From contig CM043958.1 of the NCBI GenBank assembly GCA_014529385.2, forward strand, positions 86,312,525-86,376,524: a stretch of 64,000 nucleotides of DNA, given 5' to 3'. Positions within the stretch are counted from its first letter, which is position 1. Each line of letters starts with the position of its first letter. Below, piece by piece: positions 53,725 through 64,000 of this stretch. Made by a program: the position numbers and the translations under genes. The notes beneath the pieces are model-generated. The model was given only the letters and a program-made list of their open reading frames with translations, searched no databases and was not told the DNA's origin. The stretch is from Adiantum capillus-veneris (Eukaryota > Streptophyta > Polypodiopsida > Polypodiales > Pteridaceae).

Positions 53725-55480
53725 TCACCTCCTTCATAGATGCTTACTTTTACTCCTTCACTTTCCCTTAAGGGATCTTCCAAACTCGCCGATAGCTTAG
53801 GGTTTTATGGTTCTTGTTCTGGATATATGCTTGCTTTCTCCTTTGCTTAACCTCAAACCTTGGTTAGCCCTTCTTGATCTTCTCGATCATGCCATGATTG
53901 TGTTGCTTCAAAAGGGAGAGAGATTTGGCTCTCCTCCCTTCCTTTGTTGCCTTAAGGGAGAGAAAGAGAGACGTTGCTTTGCCTTGCTTCTCAAGCACCA
54001 GAGAGAGATAGTAAGCCCTTCCTTGCCTTGGCTTCTCCGAGAGAGAGAGCCTTCGCTTTTGTTTTCAAGCACGAGAGAGAGACCCATCCTCTCTCTTTCT
54101 CACCCTCTTGCCTTGCTAACCCCCCTCCAACACTCGTTCTTCCCTCAAATTAGCCCCCCCACCACGCTCAAGTCCCCAAATGTTTGCCCCACCACATAGT
54201 CACAGGACCGTGAATGATGTGGACTGGGAAAGAAGGTTTGATGATGTGGCATGTCGGATTGTGGACATCACCGAATGAGGCGGGAGTGGTGCCAAAAAGA
54301 AACTCCAAGGGATGCTGGTCAATTCTCTCTTCTTGATTGACGTCATTCGACTCTTCTCTTGCCCAGCGCTAGTCAGTTCTCTTTACCCTTGTGCTCATCC
54401 TTGCTATCTGTGGCCTTGCCCATGCTTCCTTTTGCTCACCGAGGACGAGAGAGAGAGAGAGAGGGAGATCTCACCTTTCCTCCTCTCCCCGTTCCCTTCT
54501 CTCCTGCCCTCCTCTTGATTACGGCTGAGAGAGAGAGAGAGGGATCAAGAGAGAGATAATCTCCTCCTTCAAGCTTCCTTTGTCACACAATAAAATCCCC
54601 TCGCTTCCTTCACGTGTGCCCTTGCTATATCCTCCAGAATTAGGCCCCACCACACAGTTACGGTGCTGCATGGGAAAGTGTGCTTGATGACGTGGTAGGC
54701 AAAGGGCCGACCAACACAAAATCCTCCGAGACAAGCTCCATTAAAGTCTGCCTTGGCGCGTTGAAGAATTTTCTCTTCTTAGCAGCGCTCAAACGAGTTT
54801 TCCCTTGGCCGCTACTAACACTTCTTCTCCTACACCATCGTCTGCTTGCTGCCGGCCCTTACTCACCATGCTTCCTTTGTTTTTCTCCCCTCAAAACTCA
54901 ATGTGTGTCCTCTTTAAAATGGGTGGCCAAAGTTTTTAATTTATTTTGGGCGGCCATTAGTGGGTGGCTGGTTCCCCTCAAGGAGACCCCGTTTGGGATA
55001 CACTGATCGATTGGGCGGCCAATATCAATTGGCTTAATTGGGTGACCTAGCCACTTTGTAAGGGCACCACATTTCGTACACATATCGGGTAAAAGCATTG
55101 CTAAGCACAACATCTTTCACCAGTAGCCCCTATCAAGCAATCTCAGCATGAGTCTCGTTGCCTGTATCAAGATCTTGAACAACAAGTGACGACCTTTAAA
55201 AGATCCACTCAAGCACTTATTGTGCTCTTTGCAGTGCATCACATTCGGCATACATCTCAACCAAAGCACTACTAAAGCATCATATTAGGCATACTTATTG
55301 GCCAAATCATCCTCCAAGTACCACATTTGGTTCGGATCCAGTGCCAAGCCATCCATAGCTTTCTCGTCATTTCCCTATTTGATACTTCCTGTCATCAATG
55401 TACTGCAAGAGATGGCATACCAGACATGATACTCCTCGAGCACTTAATCTACTGCATTCAAAACCTTGGCTGCAACTCAA
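53725..55480. repeat. Pyrimidine- and GA-rich DNA with a degenerate duplication
   Basis: No gene supported. Two diverged copies of an approximately 450-base module are visible (about 53,990-54,430 and 54,480-54,880). Both hold GAGAGAGAGA tracts, a CCCCACCACA(T/C)AG phrase, TTGATGA(T/C)GTGG and a CCATGCTTCCTTTTG/TTT phrase. Confidence 0.5.
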
Positions 55481-56256
55481 AACTCCCGGATGGAACAATG
55501 ACTGAGCGGACCAGACTGGTACGGAACCGGCCCTCGGTGAATCTTTAATGGCTAATATCTTGGTAACCGTAACTCCAATCATTGATCTGAAAAGACCAAC
55601 GTGCTCCACAAACTGAGCACTCTAGGCCCATGCATTCAATTCATTTTTGTCTCTCAGCTGTAGTTGCCCAATCCGATACAGATCTGCAATTTGCTCAAAC
55701 TTCAAACTGCCATAACTTTTGCACCGTAGCTCCAATCAACGAGCCATAAAGAAAGGCCGTTAGAGCACTTCAAGCACTACAGTTCTAGATCATAATCTCC
55801 CATCTGTGCTCACTTCAAGAATACTCCTTTTTAGCATCATTAAGACATTTGTTGGCCCTTTAAAGCCGCATTTGACATACATTAACCGTAAAAATAGCTT
55901 GTTACCAAGCCCTAAACCCTGATCATTAATCAAGTAAGCTTCAAGCATACTTCTTTTTAGCATCATTAAGGCATTTGTTTGCCCTTTAAAGCCGCATTTG
56001 ACATACATTAACCGTAAAAATAGGTTGTTACTAAGCCCCGAACCCTGATCATTAATCAAGTAAGCTTCAAGCATACTCCTTTTTAGCATCATTAAGGTAT
56101 TTGTTGGCCCTTTAAAGCCGCATTTGACATACATTAACCATAAAAATAGCTTGTTACTAAGCCCTAAACCCTGATCATTAATCAAGTAAGCTTCAAATAA
56201 GCTGGATGTGCATTTTTCTAGTGTCTTTCTTAGCATGCGAGCGGATCTGCACGACC
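55481..56256 (+). repeat. Dispersed repeat R, copy 2
   Basis: Second copy of the repeat at 41,893-42,416, expanded by a threefold internal tandem repeat. Otherwise collinear, including TCATTGATCTGAAAAGACCA and TGCCATAACTTTTGCACC. Confidence 0.85.
55817..56194 (+). repeat. Three tandem 126-bp units inside repeat R copy 2
   Basis: Unit starts AAG(A/C)ATACT(C/T)C at 55,817, 55,943 and 56,069 give a constant period of 126. Units share GCCGCATTTGACATACATTA and TGATCATTAATCAAGTAAGC. Copy 1 of the repeat has this unit once. Confidence 0.95.
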
Positions 56257-56365
56257 CATTGGGATGCCGAGTATGGATTATCAGAGCAAAACCGCTTCGG
56301 AATGAGCATGGGAGGGTAACTGATGGCGAGGTTACTCTAGAGGAGAGCCAGATCGCTCTTGCTAT

Positions 56366-56593
56366 TGTTGGAATTAGGGTTGCAGGAAAACACACACATC
56401 TTGGAGAAGACGAAGGAAGCTCAAGGAACACAACAGAGAGTGTATTACTTAGTGTGCAATGGAAAGATCAATAGCCCTAGAATGATGGACGTATATGCAA
56501 TGCACGGGGGGAAAAACCTCCTAGTGAGGGAAAAAAATCCATGGTGGTCCTAAGTGTGTTCACACACATCACTACCACATGTATATGGTAACA
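56366..56593 (-). repeat. 3' LTR of copia A3
   Basis: 228 bases. In element orientation it starts TGTTACC and ends CCAACA, which is probably the ancestral family end. The interior side has the purine tract complement (AATCCCCCTT). Confidence 0.9.
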
Positions 56594-56650
56594 AATCCCC
56601 CTTGGAGTGATGCGGTGAATGAGAGCTGGAACATAGAGTAAACAGAAGTG

Positions 56651-57533
56651 TCATGCCTTGAGAACATGATCAATCCACAAAGGGGAGTAAGCCCAAAGCT
56701 TTGGGGAAAGCTTCAAACTTCTCACAAGACAGTGCCTTTGTGAAAAGATCTGCAAGGTTGTCTTGTGTTGGCACATAAGCCAAGCTGATCTCTCCTGCTG
56801 AGAGCCTCTCCCTGACATAGTGGTAATGCACCTCAATGTTCTTTGTGCGAGCATGAAAAACTGGGCAACTGCCAATGCGCTCTGACTGTCAGTGTAGATA
56901 GTGTTGGCAGTGTCATGTCCAACACCCAAATCAGTCATAAGGCGTCTGCACCATACACACATAACCGTAGTTGCGAAGACTGCCCTGTACTCAGCCTCAC
57001 AACTCGAAGTGGCCACAGTAGGTTGCTTCTTGCTCAACCATGATATACATGAACTTCCAAGCATGAAACAAAAACCACTTGTGGACACTCACGTGCCAAA
57101 ACAACCAACCCAATCTGAGTCCGAAAAAGTATGTAAGACTGTCTCTCTCTGACATAGTGGTAATGCACCTCAATGTGCTTTGTGCGAGCATGAAAAACTA
57201 GGTTCCATGTAACTGCCAATGCCCTCTAACTGTTAGTGTAGATAGCGTTGGCAGTGTCCTGTCCACCAACACCCAAATCAGCCATAAGGCATCTGAGCCA
57301 TACACACTCGACCGTAGCTGAGAAGACTGCCCTGTACTCAGCCTCACAACTAGAAGTGGCCACAATAGGTCTTCTTGCTCAACCATGATATACATGAACT
57401 GCCAAGCATGAAACAAAAACCACTTGTGGGCACTTGCGTGCCAAAACAACCAGCCCAATCTGAGTTCGAAAAAGCATGTAAGTATGGCGGCAATGATCCC
57501 CCCTTGGGATAAAACAAGCCAAGATGCATTAGG
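56651..57533 (-). pseudogene. Copia A3 RNase H with tandem duplication
   Basis: 57,149-57,485 repeats 56,812-57,148 (337 bases): both contain the AEYRA, ISWLSKKQP and TIYTDSQSA-type text of the A RNase H. The two copies differ at many positions (for example YTDS versus the decayed second copy), so the duplication is not very recent or has been copied from a diverged relative. Confidence 0.85.
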
Positions 57534-58229
57534 AGAAATATGGACTTTGCATGGGCCTTGTAGTAAGAAATCCTATTTTTTTAGGGATTAAGGCTAATGT
57601 TGTGTAGGTTTAAGGGGAAAAGGACATTCAAGAAGCTAGTTTTGAGTAGGTTTTTCTAGCCTTTTTTTTAGACACATGTAGGATGTAGATCTAGGCGGTC
57701 ACTTTCTCTCTCTAGCTTTTTGAAAGTGAAGGGACTAAAGGGGTGTGGCCATATCAACAAAAACGTGGGTCAATAAGAGCCAATATTTGATTTCTTTTTC
57801 AAAAAAGTCAATTTTACTTATTTTTGACTTAAAACTCCCTCCCAATATATATACATATCAAAAAATCATTTTTTGACCTTTTTTTAACCTACATGCACTG
57901 AAAGCCCACTTTTTTTAAAAAAAAATCCCCCTAAAAAAATACCTTTGTTCTATCCTCTTCCTCCCTCCTCCGCCCCTCTCCTCTCCCTCCATGCCCCCTT
58001 CTGTCCTCCTCCTTCTCCTCCCCTCTCTCTCCCTCTCCCCCCTGTCCCCTTCTCTCCTCCCTCTTCCTCCCTCTCCCTCCCCCTCTCTCTTTTCAACCGT
58101 TGCTTCCTCACGCAACAACTGCCATGGTGCTCACGCACATCACAAATCGTGTGTCTCCACCACCGTGTACTCCACACATTAAATGCGTACATAGTTGCTT
58201 GTCCACGGCATTTGCATTGAAGGCCGCAT
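57534..58229. other. Non-coding DNA with a polypyrimidine tract
   Basis: AT-rich to about 57,940, then almost pure C/T from about 57,948 to 58,095 (TCCCTCC/CTCCCTCT blocks). No gene recognised. Confidence 0.6.
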
Positions 58230-58517
58230 GTGAGGGTGACCAGAGGTCATCCTAGGAATGGCGTACCATTGGTGAGACAAATGTTGATGGTTCTTCGATA
58301 TCTTGGGAGGGGAGAAGGCTTGTTAGTCTATTGCAACTGGTTGTGTATGGGTACAGGTGCTTCTTTGCATTCGTGGATACACAAATGTCAAGCTCTTCAA
58401 CTCAAAATAGTGGCATTACAAGAAAGTATTGCCTCTTCGGAGAGGGATGTTGAAACTCTCCAACAAGAATTGCAGGAAAATGATGTTTACATTATGAAGC
58501 TTGTCAATATCATCACT
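58230..58517 (+). pseudogene. Unidentified coiled-coil ORF cut by copia A4
   Basis: A plus-strand frame of about 96 codons ends in CQALQLKIVALQESIASSER and DVETLQQELQENDVYIMKLV, a clear heptad-type coiled coil, immediately before the A4 LTR at 58,518. The frame runs on into the LTR by chance. It may be the end of a host gene or of another transposon into which A4 inserted. No family recognised. Confidence 0.4.
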
Positions 58518-58743
58518 GCTGGAATAAGGGTTGCAGAGAAATGCACAGAGCTTGGAGAAGACGAAGGAAGCTCAAGGCACACAATAGAGAGTGTGTTACT
58601 TAGTGTTCAATGGAAAGATAGATATCCCTAGAGTGATCGGCGTATATACAATGCACGGGGGGAAAAACCTCCTAAAGAGGGAAAAAATGCCCCGGCGGTC
58701 CTAGTGTGTTCACACACATCACTACCACATGTATATGGTAAAA
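58518..58743 (-). repeat. 3' LTR of copia A4
   Basis: 226 bases; in element orientation it starts TTTTACC (first bases changed from TGTTACC) and ends CCAGCA. Confidence 0.9.
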
Positions 58744-58849
58744 AATCCCCCCTGGAGTGATGTGGTGAACGAGAGCTGGCACATGAGTAAAGGGAAGTGC
58801 CATGCCCTGAGGACATGATCAGTCCACAAAGGGGAGTAAGCCCAAAGCC

Positions 58850-59911
58850 TTGTGTTGCATACATAAATGGGGTAGCCAACAGCAGTTTGGTAAAGAGTGA
58901 CATCAGCATGATCGCCAGCATCATGTAGACTCAACTTCAAACCTGTTGCCATGGCAGTGGCAATAGGTTTGCAATCCTCAAGTCCAAACTTACATAGCAA
59001 TGTCTCTATGTAAATTTTCTGACACAAGGTAATACCACCATCACACATCTTAAACTGTATACCCAAGTAATGATGCAACAACCCCAAATCTTTCATCTTG
59101 AAAGTAACATTCAAATCAGCCTTAAATTCAACAATATGTCTCTCATTTGGTCCAGTGATCAACAAATCATCGACATAAAGAACCACAATGAGAAGTACAT
59201 CACCCTCACGCTTTACATACAATGTGCTTTCTGTTGGACTGTTATGAAAGCCTCATTTAACCAAATGAGTGTCAGATTTCTCATACCAAGCACGAGGAGA
59301 TTGCTTCAACCCATACAAAGCCTTCTTACATCTACAGACTTTGTCCTCTTGTCCTTTTATGACAAAACCGCGAGGCTACGTTACATAAACTTCCTCAAAT
59401 ATGTCACCATTCAAGAAAGCAGTAAGAATGTGTGATTGATGTACATCCCAACCAAAATGAGCTACCAATGCACATAGAAAACTCACAGTAGTCATACGAA
59501 AAGTGGGAGCAAAAGTCTCTTCATAATCTATGCCTTTTTGCTGTGCATAACCCTTTGCAACCAGTCGAGCCTTTGTCGAGCCTTATGGCGATCAATCTCA
59601 CCATCCGGCTTGCGTTTCAACTTGTAAACTTACTTCGTACCAATGGCCTTTTTTCCAGGAGGCAAATCACATAAAGTCCATGTGTCATTTTCTATAAGTG
59701 CATCATATTCTGATTGCATGGAAGCCATCCAATTTTCTGCGTTCTGTGCTTCGTCAAAAGACAGAGGCTCCTCAACATCATGTAAGCTAGACACAACCAA
59801 AGCATAACAATCGGATGCATAAGATGCATGGCAAGAGCCTGAACGAGTACGACTAGACAAAGGTGCATCCAATTTACTATCACGCAAAGTGTGCACCAGC
59901 CATTTTGGCAT
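58850..59911 (-). pseudogene. Copia A4 reverse transcriptase
   Basis: Frames 59,911-59,630 (AENWMASMQSEYDALIENDT, WTLCDLPPGKKAIGTK) and 59,222-58,850 (VVLYVDDLLITGPNERHIVE, LEDCKPIATAMATGLKLSLH) are RT. The YVDD is intact. Between them (59,630-59,222) stops interrupt HQS(H)ILTAFLNGD-type text, and a short repeat of the CTTTGTCGAGCCTT phrase (about 59,568-59,585) lies within it. Confidence 0.85.
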
Positions 59912-59920
59912 ACCTCTAGC

Positions 59921-61398
59921 CTACTCATTTTTAGCCCTTTTCTCATCAAGTATATCATGTCCATCTGCATCAGTAATAGGCTGATTTGTAACATTTTCAG
60001 AAACCCCCATAGGCTGTACATATGCCTCATTGGAACTTACATTCGTATTTCCACCACTAAAAAGAGGCAACAAAGTGTCATAAATGTCCTGTGAGCTTAC
60101 ATTACTGTCTCTAGTACATGACAGCAAGGGTTGAACAGAATCTTCCACAAACACTACATCCTGTGAAACCAAAATACGTTTTGTTTGTGGATGATACAAC
60201 CTGTAACCTTTGCTTTCAGCACTATAACCAGCAAAAATACATTTGACAGCCTTATCATCCAGTTTTCTACGCTGCACTTATGGCACCAAAGCGTATGCAA
60301 AATAGCCAAAAACACGCATGTGCTCAATTGAAGGCTTTCTATCATGCCATGCTTCATATGGAGTAATAGACTGCAAAGATTTTGTAGGACACTTGTTAAG
60401 TACATAAGTGGCACACATGATGGCCTCAAGCCAAAAAGAATGCGGCAAAGCTTGACTTTTGACCATACATCGTGCCATTTTCGGTGACTTGTTTTTCCTC
60501 TCAGCAACACCATTTTGATGAGGTGTATAAGGCACTGTACATTGGTGTTTTATCCCATGACTAGCCAAAAATGCATTGAATTCATGAGACATATACTCCC
60601 CGCCTCGATCGAAATGGAGGGGGCCCATAGTACATTTCGAGACATTTTCAGCCATAGCCAGAAATTGTTTGAAGCACATAAAAACTTTGGACTTCGCTTT
60701 AAGCGGAAATACCCATGCAGCCTGGAGTAATCATCAATGAAAGTCACGAAGTAAAGGTAATTGCCCAAGGACGGAGTTTGCATGGGCCCACAAACATTAC
60801 TATGCACAAGCTGCAACCTGCATGTAGCCCGAACTGAACCATCCTTTGGAAACTTAGAACGTTGCATCTTATCCAAAATACAGCCTTCACAAACATGTTT
60901 GACAGGTGCTTCAAGAGGCGGCAAAGAAGCAACCATATTAGATTTCTGCAAATGCAGCAAACTAGCAAAGTTCAGATTAGCAAAACGTGCATGCCAAAGT
61001 TTTGCATTTGAAATAGCCCTTGAATCTGCAACAGCATTTGCAAAACTTTGTCCACACTTGTCATACAAAGTGAGCCTATATAGCCCACGGCCCAAAAGGC
61101 CAAATGCAACAATTTCATCACCAAAACTGAGATCATGAACTATACATTTGTCATCCACAAATTTCACTACAAGTCCAAGTCTAGCAAGTGCGAATATAGA
61201 CAAGAGATTCTTCTTGATCCCAGGTACATAAAGCGCATCAGCAAGTGTGAAGGAACTGCCATTTGCAGCAATAAGCACAATCTTTCCAACTCCCTGAACC
61301 GGATAAGAGGCATTGTTGGCACAAGTGACTGAATTCCCATGAGGGACAAACTCGAGAGAGGTAAACAATTCATGATGTGAGGTAATATGCTTTGTAAC
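59921..61398 (-). pseudogene. Copia A4 protease end and integrase
   Basis: 61,398-60,550 starts at KHITSHHELFTS, downstream of the protease Asp. It continues with LWHARFANLNFASLLHLQKS (one zinc-binding His is changed: family GHLNF reads ANLNF), CEGCILDKM, LVHSNVCGPMQ (first catalytic Asp reads Asn) and FVTFIDDYSRL. Frame 60,679-60,278 has HFDRGGEYMS (second Asp) and HQNGVAERKNK (Glu). The C-terminal part ends at 59,921. Confidence 0.85.

Positions 61399-64000
<2,602 letters not shown>

Larger units (their letters stand above)
56366..57533 (-). mobile_element. Copia-A copy 3 (A3), 3' end only
   Basis: LTR at 56,366-56,593 followed on the minus strand by the RNase H C-terminal part, and truncated at about 57,533 where GATAAAACAAGCCAAGATG is lost into unrelated sequence. 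RT and everything upstream are missing. Its RNase H segment is duplicated in tandem. Confidence 0.9.
58518..61398 (-). mobile_element. Copia-A copy 4 (A4), 5' truncated and internally deleted
   Basis: LTR at 58,518-58,743. The interior has RT, integrase and protease text but no RNase H: the sequence jumps from the last codons before the LTR (LWAYSPLWTD) to the RT connection (GYPIYVCNTR) near 58,850. It stops at about 61,398 inside the protease, before the DSGA motif. Confidence 0.9.

Overview
This window is repeat-dominated nuclear DNA of a land plant. The basis is plant-type Ty1/copia and Ty3/gypsy LTR retrotransposons, initiator-Met-tRNA-type primer binding sites (TGGTATCAGAGC), a CACTA-type DNA transposon, long (GA)n, (CT)n and (TG)n microsatellites, and no intact host gene. 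The species cannot be named from sequence alone. Almost every coding stretch is a decayed transposon ORF with stops and frameshifts; no bacterial, organellar, tRNA, rRNA or CRISPR feature was seen.

Layout. 1-2.95 kb: 3' part of a degraded copia element (+). 3.0-4.1 kb: an unidentified decayed coding region ending in an A-tract. 4.3-4.5 kb: a possible captured exon. 4.7-8.0 kb: AT-rich non-coding DNA with degenerate short repeats. 8.0-10.0 kb: two copies of a long-terminal-repeat family (LTR-D). 9.96-20.93 kb: minus-strand gypsy element B, split by a nested minus-strand Tat-like gypsy element (10,436-18,559) that has both LTRs, two RNase H domains and a deleted integrase core. 20.93-24.44 kb: minus-strand copia copy A1, lacking its 5' end. 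24.44-37.75 kb: minus-strand gypsy element C bounded by 154-bp direct repeats, with extra ORFs after integrase. A 5.4-kb CACTA element (28,980-34,376, TSD AAT) sits in its reverse transcriptase gene and carries a tandem array of about 173-bp units. 37.75-39.07 kb: primer binding site and LTR of a third LTR-D copy. 39.1-48.5 kb: non-coding DNA, two unidentified gene fragments, a decayed acidic ORF (43.1-45.2 kb) and a possible first exon. 48,550-53,719: complete copia copy A2 with 5-bp TSDs (GTTCT). 53.7-56.3 kb: pyrimidine-rich and tandem-repeat DNA. 56.4-57.5 and 58.5-61.4 kb: two more truncated minus-strand A copies (A3, A4). 61.4-64 kb: (GA)n and AT-rich sequence.

The ORFs form retroelement gag-pol modules rather than a cellular pathway. 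The order of events can be partly read: Tat entered B, CACTA entered C, and copia-A copies cut or abut older elements. The most unusual items are the 173-bp array with a hairpin in nearly every unit inside the CACTA element, the two clean nestings whose removal leaves the host ORF in frame, the extra ORFs in gypsy C, and several protein-like fragments of unknown origin. All percentages and repeat periods were counted by hand.
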